From NCBI RefSeq assembly GCF_009363075.1, contig NZ_CP045293.1, positions 2,294,001 through 2,358,000 on the forward strand: DNA of 64,000 nt, written 5' to 3'. Made by a program: the position numbers and the translations under genes. This document shows positions 1 through 8,452 of the stretch, piece after piece. The stretch comes from Paenibacillus guangzhouensis (GTDB lineage Bacteria > Bacillota > Bacilli > Paenibacillales > Paenibacillaceae). Under the pieces are notes generated by a model. It worked only from the letters and a program-made list of their open reading frames with translations. It made no database searches and was not told the origin of the DNA. The stretch's first letter is position 1; every line of letters begins with the position of its first letter.

Positions 1-126
1 ACGTTGGTCACGGCTTCGGCTGCGTCACTGCTTGGGAGCAAGTATAAACTTGCTGCTGCCGGTGCTCTTGGGTTTGGACTCGCTCACATGGTCCTAGGAG
101 CCATCGACTTGGTCGAACATCGATAG
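1..126 (+). CDS. small hydrophobic membrane protein, C-terminal end (partial)
   Basis: An open frame enters from the left edge and ends at TAG 124-126, giving 41 residues. The segment is rich in Ala, Gly and Leu and has one clear hydrophobic stretch (around LAAAGALGFGLAHMVLGAIDL) before a short charged tail VEHR. This looks like the second membrane helix of a small membrane protein. I recall similar short proteins in Paenibacillus that databases often mislabel asparagine synthase, but I cannot confirm that here. A hairpin that could end its transcript follows at 144-166. Function unknown. Confidence 0.5.
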   Translation, partial: TLVTASAASLLGSKYKLAAAGALGFGLAHMVLGAIDLVEHR

Positions 127-143
127 TACCTTGGAAGACGGAT

Positions 144-166
144 AAGGGAGGTATTCCCTCCCTTTC
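144..166 (+). terminator. probable intrinsic terminator of the left-edge gene
   Basis: AAGGGAGG (144-151) pairs with CCTCCCTT (157-164) around a 5-base loop, followed only by a short T/C tract. It lies between the stop of the partial gene and splA. The T-run is short, so termination may be weak. Confidence 0.45.
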
Positions 167-212
167 CCCTACACACAACGTTGTATTTTGTATACGAAAG
201 GGCAGATGATCT

Positions 213-470
213 ATGGGATATCATGAAGCATTCGTACCGGGGCAGATTGTCTATGTCATCATTCGCAATCCGCATGCACAGAGTGTCGCGAACGTTCAGC
301 AAGCTGCCGTCGTTCATCATCCGGATGCGCCGAATCAATTGGCTCTGTTCTTATATGAGACCTACTACCCGCTGACCGAAGAGCTCGCCGTCTACGCATC
401 GATGTATGAAGCTGAATCCGCGTATCATGACGCTTTTGGGTTAGGTGGAATCGAGGAGTATTATGGTTAA
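213..470 (+). CDS. splA: SplA, regulator of spore photoproduct lyase expression
   Basis: An 85-residue protein resembling SplA, the small TRAP-like protein that negatively regulates splB in Bacillus subtilis (79 residues there). The pattern visible here, GQIVYVIIRNPHAQSVANVQ, then AAVVHHP and LALFLYETYYPLTEE, is what I recognise from the family. The start is the ATG at 213, preceded by an AAAGGG ribosome-binding site; the ATG at 206 is out of frame and ends within a few codons. Its last 8 bases overlap splB, consistent with a spl operon and translational coupling. The spl operon is expressed in the forespore in B. subtilis; I could not find a convincing forespore promoter here. Confidence 0.85.
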   Translation: MGYHEAFVPGQIVYVIIRNPHAQSVANVQQAAVVHHPDAPNQLALFLYETYYPLTEELAVYASMYEAESAYHDAFGLGGIEEYYG

Positions 471-1491
471 GCCCTTCCTTCCGCAGCTGGTCTATGTCGA
501 GCCCGGGGCACTTGCGTATCCGCTCGGGCAAGAGCTATTACATAAATTCGAACAATTAAATATAGAGATTCGTCAGACGACCTCCCACAATCAAATTCGC
601 AATTTGCCTGGCGAAACGGAGTTTCAGCGCTATCGCATCGCGAAATCCACCCTTGTGTTAGGTGTCCGCAAAACACTTAAGTTCGATACATCAAAGCCCT
701 CGGCTGAGTATGCTCTACCGCTTGTGACAGGCTGCATGGGCCATTGTCATTATTGTTACTTGCAGACGACAATGGGCAGTAAACCATACATCCGTACCTA
801 CGTGAACCTCGAAGAGATTCTAGACGCAGCGCAACAATACATGCTAGAACGTGCGCCTGAAGTGACACGGTTCGAGGCATCTTGTACTTCTGATATCGTC
901 GGTGTTGATCATCTCACCCATACGCTCAAGAAGACGATTGAATATTTCGGCAGGTCAGAGTATGGCAAGCTCCGATTCGTCACGAAATTCGCCCATGTGG
1001 ATCACTTGCTCGATGCCAATCATCAAGGACGAACTCGCTTCCGGTTCAGTATTAATGCGGATTACATTATCAAGAACTTCGAGCCAGGAACGTCAAGTCT
1101 TACTGACCGTATTGAAGCTGCAGTGAAAGTTGCAAATGCTGGGTATCCATTAGGTTTCATCATTGCCCCGATTTATCTCCATGAGGGTTGGCAGGAAGGT
1201 TATACATCCATGATGAAGAAGCTCTCCGAACTACTGCCCGATTCCGCCAAACGTGGACTAACGTTCGAGATGATTCAGCATCGATTTACGAAACCTGCCA
1301 AACGCGTAATCCAGCAAAATTACCCAATGACAAAGCTCGAACTTGAAGAATCTAAGCGTAAATGGAAATGGGGCCGCTACGGGATTGGCAAATATGTCTA
1401 TACTGACATTGAGCAAGAAGAGATCAAAGATACGCTCGGGCACCTCATCCACACCTATTTTCCAGAATCAACCATAGAATATTTTACTTAA
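463..1491 (+). CDS. splB: spore photoproduct lyase (radical SAM)
   Basis: A 342-residue radical SAM enzyme that reverses the thymine dimer 5-thyminyl-5,6-dihydrothymine during germination. The 4Fe-4S motif CMGHCHYC gives C91, C95 and C98, and the conserved hydrogen-donor cysteine sits at C141 in EASCTSD. These are the same residue numbers known for B. subtilis SplB, as is the length. The start is ATG 463, which has GAGGAG at 453-458 and overlaps the splA stop. The GTG at 445 would add six residues not expected in the family. It ends IEYFT like its homologues. An inverted repeat downstream (1517-1571) may terminate transcription. Confidence 0.96.
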   Translation: MVKPFLPQLVYVEPGALAYPLGQELLHKFEQLNIEIRQTTSHNQIRNLPGETEFQRYRIAKSTLVLGVRKTLKFDTSKPSAEYALPLVTGCMGHCHYCYLQTTMGSKPYIRTYVNLEEILDAAQQYMLERAPEVTRFEASCTSDIVGVDHLTHTLKKTIEYFGRSEYGKLRFVTKFAHVDHLLDANHQGRTRFRFSINADYIIKNFEPGTSSLTDRIEAAVKVANAGYPLGFIIAPIYLHEGWQEGYTSMMKKLSELLPDSAKRGLTFEMIQHRFTKPAKRVIQQNYPMTKLELEESKRKWKWGRYGIGKYVYTDIEQEEIKDTLGHLIHTYFPESTIEYFT

Positions 1492-1516
1492 GCGAAGAAA
1501 CATCCGCTAACATATA

Positions 1517-1571
1517 AAACCCCTTAACATCAACGGACAAGCAAAGACTTCTCCATGATCGTAAGGGGTTT
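1517..1571. terminator. long-loop inverted repeat between convergent splB and YugN-like genes
   Basis: AAACCCCTTA (1517-1526) and TAAGGGGTTT (1562-1571) form a 10-bp stem with a 35-base loop. The A/T flanks could supply a U-tract in either direction. It lies exactly between two convergent genes, so a bidirectional terminator is the simplest reading, although the loop is unusually large. Confidence 0.4.
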
Positions 1572-1578
1572 GTATCAT

Positions 1579-2025
1579 TTAATGCACGATGGTCTGTTCC
1601 AACTGATGCAGCAATTCTTCTGCTTGAGTCACCCATCTGGACTTTACCGGTGCATCCGGGTCGACTGGGGCTTGAAATTGATTGAACAGACCGCCAGTCA
1701 TCGAGATATTAGCTTCATCATCCAATCCTTCGTTGTAAAGGTGATTCAAGACATAGGGTTTGCCGAGCTTCACTATTGCATCGCACCCGTCACATTCGCC
1801 ATCTAGACGCCCGCTCATCACTTCAAAGGGGACACGCAGCCAAACTTTGCGTTCCGCATCCAAAAACTTGTCGAAGATCCCTTTCTTATACTCCCAATTC
1901 CCGCTTAGGCAAAAATTCATCTGACAGAAATATTCGTTAAGATCGCAGTACGTGCCTTGTATATTTTCGATATGAGAGTCTAAAGGAATCATGATTGGAT
2001 CACCATCCGTTTTTAATACTAGCAT
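1579..2025 (-). CDS. YugN-like family protein
   Basis: A 148-residue cytoplasmic protein that I assign to the YugN-like family, which has no established biochemical function. Recognisable parts are IPLDSHIENIQGTY, GNWEY, a middle segment WLRVPFEVMSGRLD, and a C-terminal block FNQFQAPVDPDAPV. The first ATG is at 2025, but family members usually begin with MIPL, which corresponds to the in-frame ATG at 1992. That start has GGTGAT at a workable distance, so the true product may be 137 residues. It is convergent with splB and transcribed away from the bce module. Confidence 0.7.
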   Translation of the reverse strand: MLVLKTDGDPIMIPLDSHIENIQGTYCDLNEYFCQMNFCLSGNWEYKKGIFDKFLDAERKVWLRVPFEVMSGRLDGECDGCDAIVKLGKPYVLNHLYNEGLDDEANISMTGGLFNQFQAPVDPDAPVKSRWVTQAEELLHQLEQTIVH

Positions 2026-2065
2026 GATCCTATCGTGTACATTTTATTCCAGACGTCAACGTACG

Positions 2066-3994
2066 TTAGCTGCTCATCTCGTTCAGATAGAGCTCTTTGA
2101 ACATCGCGTTCTTGTATTTGGAGAGCACGCTTAGGAAGCCGGCGATCTGAATGATCAAGAAAATAGACGTGCTAATCAGCGCAACAATGGCATACGTACC
2201 AGATGGTCCGCTCATTTCATGGCTTACGAGCCATATCATCGCCTGCGTCAGGATGATGGCCAGCAGAAATGGCACGAACATGAGAATCGCCAACTGACTG
2301 GAAATAATCGTTGACAGCTCTTTGCGGGATAACCCCAGCTTTACGATCCCTTTGAATTTCAAGGACTCCTTCTCCTTCTCCGTCATCATACGGAAATAGA
2401 TGAAGCTGGATGCTGCGACGAAGAAAATGATACTTATGAAGCTGCCGACGTAGAGCATCAGATTCTTGCCGGTCTGCTCAACTTGGTAGAGATTGTAGCT
2501 ATCAAAGAATCCAAAAGCATACGCATCCGCTGGCAACATCTCTTGCTTTAACTTCGTGCCCAAAATAACCGAAGGCTCTTTATCTCGATCCCATTGGTCG
2601 ATGTGATACGCAAAAACATGCATATACGATCCGAATGACTGCATCGCCCGTTCCATCAGGTTATCCGGGATGACATACAGAGTCCTCACATAATTCTCCA
2701 CCAAAATGCTGCGATTGCTGATGCCAAGCAATGACGGGGTTAACCCATGTGTTGTATAGAGATCGGTTATAAGTGAGTCTGGTCTAAATAATTGGTCCGA
2801 CGCAGCATGTCTGCTGGATTGGATTACGAACATTTGATCAGGCTGAAGAGAGATGGCTGGTTGTCCAATCCCTTGCGCTGCGGCGTTATAATCAGATTCC
2901 GAGACCGCTCCAACCCCTTTCTGATCCTGATGATAAGCCATCGTATACGTGTACTCTGCATAACCCGGTTTCCCCTCAAGTGTCGTCCGAATCATCTCGA
3001 TATGTTTGGATTCAAGGGGGTTATCCTGGACGGACACATACATATAACTGAATGGAAAGACGCGCTGAACATTCTTTCTCACGTCAGTGCTTACGGAATA
3101 GAGCATATTGGTAAGAAGAAACGTGGCTGTGAACAGAAGTGTAACGAGATACATGACATTCACATTGGAGCGCAGCTTGGATCGAAGTTCCGCAATGATT
3201 AACATATTCGTCTTCCGCTTATAGAGCCGTCTACTCCTCAGCAAATTCAGGATCATGACAAATCCTTGTCTGTAAAAGAGATAAAGCGCCAAGAGAAATG
3301 CTGCAAAACATCCGAACGTTCCGATCGTGTTGCTCAGAGCATCCGTAAAGACGAGTACCACACCGATCCCTCCAAGCAGCACCAACCCGAGCAGCAATTG
3401 CAGCATTGAGAACTTGATCTCCCTCTCGCCCTTGCGATTCGCTGTGAGCATTTGCATGATTGTCTGCTTACGCAGGAACATCGGGGTAACATAGGCAATC
3501 ATCGTGAACAGTATGGTGAATACAACAACCGTCAACAATATAGCCTTCAGTGGAAAATACATGGCGAATCCATCCGCATTGAGAATATGTCTTGCGACGA
3601 GCAGCAACAGCGGGGATAGAACAAGCCCGACAATGACGGCAACGATAATCGCTGCGGTGCCAATCAGCATGTTTTCTTTAAAGATCATCGCATTCATCTG
3701 CTTCTTCGATGCACCTGTAATCATGAACAGGCCGAAGGTTTTGATGCGTGATCTAAGAAAAGATCGAATCGAATATGAAATAAAGCAGAAAGAGAACAAA
3801 TAGACTAAGATATTCCCGAAGATCATGACCATGGAAAGCGAAGAACCATTCTGGATCAACGATAAATCCGGATGGAACATGGCGACCGAAAATGAGAAGA
3901 ACACAAAAACAGAAAATGCGCTGTTAATAAAATAGGCAAAATAGGTCCACTTATCACGGAGGACGTTATTCAGCGCCAGTTTATTTAAGTTCAT
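2066..3994 (-). CDS. BceB-type ABC transporter permease (FtsX-like, 10 TM)
   Basis: A 642-residue membrane protein of the peptide-antibiotic resistance type, like BceB/VraG. The N-terminus starts LNKLALNNVLRDKWTYFAYF and enters the first membrane helix. Several further helices follow, then a large extracellular domain of about 200 residues (roughly 300-510), and three helices at the C-terminus. This layout (10 helices with one big loop between helices 7 and 8) is the family signature. The loop senses the antimicrobial peptide, and the transporter both removes it from its lipid target and signals to the histidine kinase. It overlaps the ATPase gene by 14 bases. The specific peptide substrate (bacitracin or another cell-wall-active peptide) cannot be told from sequence. 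Confidence 0.92.
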   Translation of the reverse strand: MNLNKLALNNVLRDKWTYFAYFINSAFSVFVFFSFSVAMFHPDLSLIQNGSSLSMVMIFGNILVYLFSFCFISYSIRSFLRSRIKTFGLFMITGASKKQMNAMIFKENMLIGTAAIIVAVIVGLVLSPLLLLVARHILNADGFAMYFPLKAILLTVVVFTILFTMIAYVTPMFLRKQTIMQMLTANRKGEREIKFSMLQLLLGLVLLGGIGVVLVFTDALSNTIGTFGCFAAFLLALYLFYRQGFVMILNLLRSRRLYKRKTNMLIIAELRSKLRSNVNVMYLVTLLFTATFLLTNMLYSVSTDVRKNVQRVFPFSYMYVSVQDNPLESKHIEMIRTTLEGKPGYAEYTYTMAYHQDQKGVGAVSESDYNAAAQGIGQPAISLQPDQMFVIQSSRHAASDQLFRPDSLITDLYTTHGLTPSLLGISNRSILVENYVRTLYVIPDNLMERAMQSFGSYMHVFAYHIDQWDRDKEPSVILGTKLKQEMLPADAYAFGFFDSYNLYQVEQTGKNLMLYVGSFISIIFFVAASSFIYFRMMTEKEKESLKFKGIVKLGLSRKELSTIISSQLAILMFVPFLLAIILTQAMIWLVSHEMSGPSGTYAIVALISTSIFLIIQIAGFLSVLSKYKNAMFKELYLNEMSS

Positions 3995-4745
3995 GTCTTC
4001 GGCCTCCTAGGAAGCTGAGCATATTCATAATATTCTGGTAGAACTCATTATGACTGTCCCCGCGGTGAATCTCGTTATAGAGTCTGCCGTCCTTAATAAA
4101 CAACACCCGATTGCAGAAACTCGCGACATATGGATCATGCGTTACCATGAGTATGGTTGTGCTCAGAACCTTGTTCACCGAGACGAACAAATCCATCACA
4201 TCATCCACAGCCTTGGAATCGAGATTCCCTGTTGGTTCGTCAGCGAGGAGCAGCGAAGGCTGATGGATAATGGCTCTCGCAATAACGGCGCGCTGCGCTT
4301 GTCCACCTGAAATTTCATAGGTTCTTTTGCTCAGCAGATCGGTGATATTCAGCAATTCCGTCGATGCACTTAGACGTTTCTGCATTTGCTCTGGTGGAAC
4401 GGAATCCAGTGTCAGTGGCAGGAGGATATTCTCCTCCACCGTCAACGTGTCGACCAAGTTAAAATCTTGGAAAACAAAGCCAAGCTCTCTTCTTCGAAAC
4501 TGGGCAAGCGCGTCATCCTGAAGCTGATGCGGATTCTGTCCGTTCACCAGTATCTTCCCGCCCGTAGGTGTATCGATCGTGGAAAGGCAATTCAATAAGG
4601 TCGTTTTTCCGCTCCCTGACGGGCCCATAATGGCGGTGAACTCCCCTCTCATAAGGTCAAAGCTTATCCCTTTTAATACCGCATAATTCATTTCCCCGGT
4701 ATAGGTTTTCTCGACCTCGATAACTTCTAGAATACTCTCATTCAT
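3981..4745 (-). CDS. BceA-type ABC transporter ATP-binding protein
   Basis: A 254-residue ATPase partner of the adjacent FtsX-like permease. Visible motifs are Walker A GPSGSGKTT, a Q-loop FVFQDFNLVD, the signature EISGGQAQR, Walker B LLLADEPTGNLDS and the switch histidine VTHD. The sequence FVFQDFNLVDTLTVEENILLPL is typical of the MacB/BceA/LolD group. The start chosen is ATG 4745; the longer frame would need a TTG at 4766. Upstream is a 132-bp gap containing a BceR-type box (4838-4851), so this gene and the permease are probably a separate inducible transcription unit. Confidence 0.93.
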   Translation of the reverse strand: MNESILEVIEVEKTYTGEMNYAVLKGISFDLMRGEFTAIMGPSGSGKTTLLNCLSTIDTPTGGKILVNGQNPHQLQDDALAQFRRRELGFVFQDFNLVDTLTVEENILLPLTLDSVPPEQMQKRLSASTELLNITDLLSKRTYEISGGQAQRAVIARAIIHQPSLLLADEPTGNLDSKAVDDVMDLFVSVNKVLSTTILMVTHDPYVASFCNRVLFIKDGRLYNEIHRGDSHNEFYQNIMNMLSFLGGRRHELK

Positions 4746-4837
4746 GACTTCCACGCTCCAAATCAAATCTTAATGATGAATACCCTTATCTTATCTCTGA
4801 CGCGATAGATCAGCTATCTCCGAATCTAACATCATCA

Positions 4838-4851
4838 TTACATTATTGTCA
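4838..4851 (-). promoter_or_regulatory. BceR-type response-regulator binding site
   Basis: Read on the minus strand this is TGACA-ATAA-TGTAA. It matches TNACA-N4-TGTAA, the box known for BceR-like regulators in Firmicutes, at every defined position. It lies about 93 bp upstream of the ATPase start, between the kinase gene and the transporter genes, which is where the regulated promoter of such modules is expected. No clear -35/-10 pair could be assigned. Confidence 0.7.
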
Positions 4852-4863
4852 TACAACGCGAAC

Positions 4864-4886
4864 AAACCATGCGGTAATCATGGTTT
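4864..4886 (-). other. hairpin at the end of the kinase gene
   Basis: AAACCATG (4864-4871) and CATGGTTT (4879-4886) pair around a 7-base loop. The hairpin overlaps the kinase stop codon (4878-4880) and has no U-run. It could reduce read-through from the two-component genes into the transporter genes, but may be fortuitous. Confidence 0.3.
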
Positions 4887-5861
4887 ATTGGCGCGAAACG
4901 TTACCGTGAGTGTCGTCTCATGTCCGGGTTCAGAGACCACCTGAATGGTATGCCCCAGCATCGTCGTGATTTGGCGAGCCATGTATAATCCGATGCCAGA
5001 AGATTCTCCTTGTTCACGTCCGGTATCGCCAGTGTAGTACTTATCAAATACGCGGCGAATATCGCTTTTCTTAATGCCAATCCCAACATTGGTGACGGAT
5101 AGTTCAATGCCATTTGGCGTCGCCACGGCAGTCATATGTACACTTTTTTCTGCATCGCTATATTTAATCGCATTGTTCATGATTTGATACAACGCACGTT
5201 TTAGCCATTTCTTATCAGAATAAATCAGGACATGTTCCGGAATATTCACCTTAGGAAAGACGGAGCGGGCAATGAAATAAGGCTTAAGCTCATTCACGAC
5301 CTCTTTGACGATCTGCAGTAGTGGGATATGATCAATCTTAAAGTCCCGCTCATACCCATCTAGTCGAATGTACGTCAAGAGCTGGGCTAGATTGTACTCT
5401 AGCCGACGTGATTCCACCCTTACCTTCTGAAAGTCAGAATTCTCTTCATTCCGCTCACTGAGCAGACTGATGACCGATACAGGCGTTTTCATCTGATGCA
5501 CCCAAGTATCGAGCATATGTCGATAATCCTCTTGCTTGCGCTCCAATTGATTAATCTCACTGGATAATAGCATTCTGTATTGAATCATTGTGCGTGCAAA
5601 TGCATGCTCTAAGCTGGTCCGCGGCTCCAGAATCAAGAGTTCATCTAACTGATCCGGCTGTACGGAGAGCTTATTCAGAAGCGGCTTTAACGCAAAATAA
5701 CGATAGATAAGGACACAGGCAAGCAGAAAAATATTCAGAAAAATAAAGTACCCGATTCCTGCCTCGAATCCGCCGAGCCAGTGATAGACGGTCACGAGAC
5801 CGATGAAGGATACGAGATATAATACAACGATCCAGAGGTGCTCTTTGATGAACAACTTCAT
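4878..5861 (-). CDS. BceS-type intramembrane-sensing histidine kinase
   Basis: A 327-residue kinase. Two membrane helices (about 8-27 and 35-55) are joined by a loop of only a few residues, so there is no extracellular sensor domain; this is the intramembrane-sensing class that takes its signal from the Bce transporter. The H-box is DTWVHQMKTP with phospho-acceptor H122. The catalytic domain shows MNNAIKYSDAEKS (N-box), a G1-like TNVGIGIKKSD, and SSGIGLYMAR. The start ATG overlaps the regulator stop by 4 bases (ATGA), so the two are translationally coupled. Confidence 0.92.
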   Translation of the reverse strand: MKLFIKEHLWIVVLYLVSFIGLVTVYHWLGGFEAGIGYFIFLNIFLLACVLIYRYFALKPLLNKLSVQPDQLDELLILEPRTSLEHAFARTMIQYRMLLSSEINQLERKQEDYRHMLDTWVHQMKTPVSVISLLSERNEENSDFQKVRVESRRLEYNLAQLLTYIRLDGYERDFKIDHIPLLQIVKEVVNELKPYFIARSVFPKVNIPEHVLIYSDKKWLKRALYQIMNNAIKYSDAEKSVHMTAVATPNGIELSVTNVGIGIKKSDIRRVFDKYYTGDTGREQGESSGIGLYMARQITTMLGHTIQVVSEPGHETTLTVTFRANKP

Positions 5862-6550
5862 GAATGGACCTCTACCATGCGGTAGCCGATGCCTCGAACG
5901 GTCTCGATCTCCACATTGGAATCGATCTCGTCTAATTTCTTGCGCAGTCTTGCGACATTGACGTTAAGCGTGTTCTCCTCGACGAAGCTCTCATCATCCC
6001 AGAGGGATTCCAGCAGCTTTTCCCGCCGCAGCACTTTATTTCCATTTTCCATCAATAGCGCCGCCAGTGCTGCTTCTTTTTTGGACAACTCCACTTGCTT
6101 GCCATTGTTCTCGAGCGTAAGATTCTCATAATCATAGGTTAACGTTCCAATTCTCACGCGCCGCGATACCGCTAACTGCGCATACTCCCCATAGACTCTT
6201 CGCAGCTGGGCATTGATTTTGGATACGATCAGATCTGCTGAGAACGGCTTGGTCACATAATCGTCTGCACCATGATCCATCGCGCGAATCATATCAATAT
6301 CCGTGTTGCGTGCGGAAATAAAGATGATCGGACAGGTCGTCATCTCTCTCAACTTGCGGCACCAATAGAACCCGTCGAACTTCGGCAAATTCACATCGAG
6401 CAAAACAAGATGCGGTGCAAACGCCTGATATTCGCCGATGACATCACTGAAATCATCAACGACTTTCGTTGTAAACCCATATTTAGCCATATAATCAGAT
6501 AGAATCTCCGCCAAGGAATGATCATCTTCAACAATTAAAATGCTATACAT
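5858..6550 (-). CDS. BceR-type OmpR-family response regulator
   Basis: A 230-residue regulator. The receiver domain has the acidic pair D9/D10, phospho-acceptor D52 (LLDVNLP) and K101 (TKPFS). The C-terminal winged helix ends EIETVRGIGYRM. The start is ATG 6550 because AGGAG lies 6-7 bases upstream and the protein then begins MYSILIVEDD; the longer frame adds eleven unconserved residues. It is the first gene of a minus-strand regulator-kinase-ATPase-permease set. Its likely target is the box at 4838-4851. Confidence 0.94.
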   Translation of the reverse strand: MYSILIVEDDHSLAEILSDYMAKYGFTTKVVDDFSDVIGEYQAFAPHLVLLDVNLPKFDGFYWCRKLREMTTCPIIFISARNTDIDMIRAMDHGADDYVTKPFSADLIVSKINAQLRRVYGEYAQLAVSRRVRIGTLTYDYENLTLENNGKQVELSKKEAALAALLMENGNKVLRREKLLESLWDDESFVEENTLNVNVARLRKKLDEIDSNVEIETVRGIGYRMVEVHS

Positions 6551-6729
6551 AGAAACTCCTCTCCTGTTGCAGAAAACATACATTTATAAGCATCATTTCT
6601 TACCATAACTACAATCCTCACACGATAGCATAATTCACGAGGAGCATCAAATCGAGGCTGTTAGCATCTATTCTGGTCAACATTGCGTATCGTTAACATG
6701 ACAAGCGGCGATCTTCAACCCTCTCCAAC

Positions 6730-6759
6730 AAAAAAAGACGTGTAGAAAAGTTCTACACG
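6730..6759 (-). terminator. intrinsic terminator of hemAT
   Basis: On the minus strand a 9-bp stem CGTGTAGAA/TTCTACACG (6751-6759 with 6739-6747, loop 3 bases) is followed by a U-run (A-run 6730-6736 on the plus strand). The hairpin begins inside the last codons of hemAT, whose stop is at 6753-6755. Confidence 0.85.
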
Positions 6760-8075
6760 CTTTGCGCTGCCTGATTTAATTGCTCTGCGGAAGCGACGAC
6801 TTTCTCGGTCGCAAGTCCAATATCTTCAATGCTCTGAACAAGCACCTTCATACCTAACTCGACCTTCTCTACATCCGTGAGACTATTTGCCATGGAGGAT
6901 ACGATTCGATGGAAGGCAATTTCCGTCGCTTCGGATTCAGCCTGACTCTCCTCCACGAAGGTATGGACTTCTCGAATCGCGGCTACGACATCTTCAGAAT
7001 ATTGACACGTCTCCTCAATGTAAGATCGAATTCGTTCCACGGACTGATTGGTCTGCTCTGACAGCTTACGTACCTCTTGCGCGACAACGGCGAACCCTCT
7101 TCCATGCTCACCTGCTCTTGCAGCTTCAATCGCTGAGTTCAGCGCGAGCAAGTTCGTCTGACCGGCGATTTCCTGTACGAGATTGACGATTTGACCAATT
7201 TCTTGCACCGAAAGATTCAACTGGTTGACGATCCCTTCCATCTTATTCGTGCGATGGAAGATCGAACGAATGCGTGATTCAAGCCCCGCGATCTTCGTCT
7301 GCCCATCCGTCGCGAGCAGTTGCGTATCTCTAGAGGTGGATGCGCCGCGTTGAACGGAGTCGTTCACCTCGTTGCTGCTTGCAATCAGCTCTTGTACTGA
7401 GGTACTGGTCTGTTCGGTGATCGCGATCATTTCCTGACAGACGAGTATAATCTTGGTCCTGAGATCTTCTTTCACTTTCTCATATTGCAGGCGTCTCTGG
7501 CGAAGATTTTCTTTCTCATAGGCTTCTAAGACAAGCTGTTGCTCGAAGTTCAGAATTTTCGTGATGACTTTATTAATTTTGAGGCTATCGTCTCGATTGT
7601 CTATGTTTTGATGAACGATATCTAATAATATACTCTGTACGTTCTGGAATGCCCCCATATACCACTTCGGTTCCAAGCCGATGCGATAATGGATATTGGC
7701 GACGCGCGTTCGTTTGTTCAAGAATTCTTCATCGATCCTGCCGTCGAACATTTCAATCATGTGGGTCGCAAGCGTAGATCGCAGTCGTTCAAGGGTGCTA
7801 TGATCAAGGATGATCTGCTTCAGCTCATCGATATTCGTTATTCTCTGATAAAATGCAGTGACGATCTCTTCGATATGCTCTTGTATGAGACACTGAATTG
7901 CTTTGGCTAATTGGATCTCTTCCACGGTCAAATCAATCATCTCAAGCTGTCTTCGTACCGTCGGATCTTGAATGTCCAGGATCACTTCTATGTTTTTTGC
8001 ACGATCCATCCAACCCGTCGATGATCCAGCTCGCTTCTTCCCGCCAAAAAGATTCTTCATATTTATTTTCCCCAT
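6753..8075 (-). CDS. hemAT: HemAT-type globin-coupled aerotaxis receptor
   Basis: A 440-residue soluble chemoreceptor with no membrane segments. The N-terminal globin sensor (about 35-190) carries proximal heme ligand H129 in [14 protein letters not shown], plus Y76 and Y139. Each is exactly 6 residues on from the functional Y70, H123 and Y133 of B. subtilis HemAT, so heme and oxygen binding are expected. The C-terminal half is a methyl-accepting signalling domain with the conserved hairpin tip around [31 protein letters not shown], split here by function: CheA/CheW contact and adaptation helices. The start ATG 8075 has AGGAG 8 bases upstream. A terminator follows. Confidence 0.93.
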   Translation of the reverse strand: MGKINMKNLFGGKKRAGSSTGWMDRAKNIEVILDIQDPTVRRQLEMIDLTVEEIQLAKAIQCLIQEHIEEIVTAFYQRITNIDELKQIILDHSTLERLRSTLATHMIEMFDGRIDEEFLNKRTRVANIHYRIGLEPKWYMGAFQNVQSILLDIVHQNIDNRDDSLKINKVITKILNFEQQLVLEAYEKENLRQRRLQYEKVKEDLRTKIILVCQEMIAITEQTSTSVQELIASSNEVNDSVQRGASTSRDTQLLATDGQTKIAGLESRIRSIFHRTNKMEGIVNQLNLSVQEIGQIVNLVQEIAGQTNLLALNSAIEAARAGEHGRGFAVVAQEVRKLSEQTNQSVERIRSYIEETCQYSEDVVAAIREVHTFVEESQAESEATEIAFHRIVSSMANSLTDVEKVELGMKVLVQSIEDIGLATEKVVASAEQLNQAAQSV

Positions 8076-8274
8076 GGTCTATTCTCCTGCTCCTATCCCA
8101 TTCCGTATCCTAATCCAATTGTCCTGAGACGATCCTCCTTTGTTCATGACGGCAGGACGTTTCACTCTGACCTCATCACCCGGTTTCGGCCATACTTGTT
8201 GCCGATGGCAGCCATTTCCTCCCATTAAGCGTTCATTCTATCACGCGACCAACATCTGTTGATATGATCGATTA

Positions 8275-8295
8275 TATAATAATTCGATTATTATA
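8275..8295. repeat. A/T-rich perfect inverted repeat upstream of hemAT
   Basis: TATAATAAT (8275-8283), TCG spacer, ATTATTATA (8287-8295). It could be a regulator operator for hemAT or part of a promoter. No matching protein can be named. Confidence 0.4.
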
Positions 8296-8408
8296 ATTTT
8301 TAATAATTGATGAAGAGTATCGTTGCAACGCTGAAAAGCCCGCAAGTTTACCGTCGTGCCCACGTACATATTTCGGATGCCACGGCTAGTCCCAATCTGA
8401 AGCCATGG

Positions 8409-8440
8409 AAAAAGAAAAAGTCTTCCTAATGGAAGACTTT
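8409..8440 (-). terminator. intrinsic terminator of the isoprenoid-synthase fusion gene
   Basis: On the minus strand AAAGTCTTCC (8440-8431), loop ATTA, GGAAGACTTT (8426-8417), followed by a U-rich tract (plus-strand A-rich 8409-8419). It starts 13 bases after the stop codon at 8453. Confidence 0.9.
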
Positions 8441-8452
8441 GTTGACATTTGA

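Larger units (their letters stand above)
8076..8452. other. 377-bp intergenic region between hemAT and the isoprenoid-synthase fusion gene
   Basis: It holds the hemAT leader, an A/T-rich perfect palindrome (8275-8295) and the terminator of the upstream minus-strand gene (8409-8440). Two tiny minus-strand frames sit in the hemAT leader: ATG 8215 to stop 8162 (17 codons) and GTG 8165 to stop 8079 (28 codons), overlapping as GTGA. The first is preceded by GGGAGG, but only two bases from the ATG. They may be leader peptides or chance. Confidence 0.4.

Noticed and set aside
445-462. GTG start for splB six codons upstream
   Set aside because: ATG 463 has the better ribosome-binding site (GAGGAG) and gives the exact family length and cysteine numbering.
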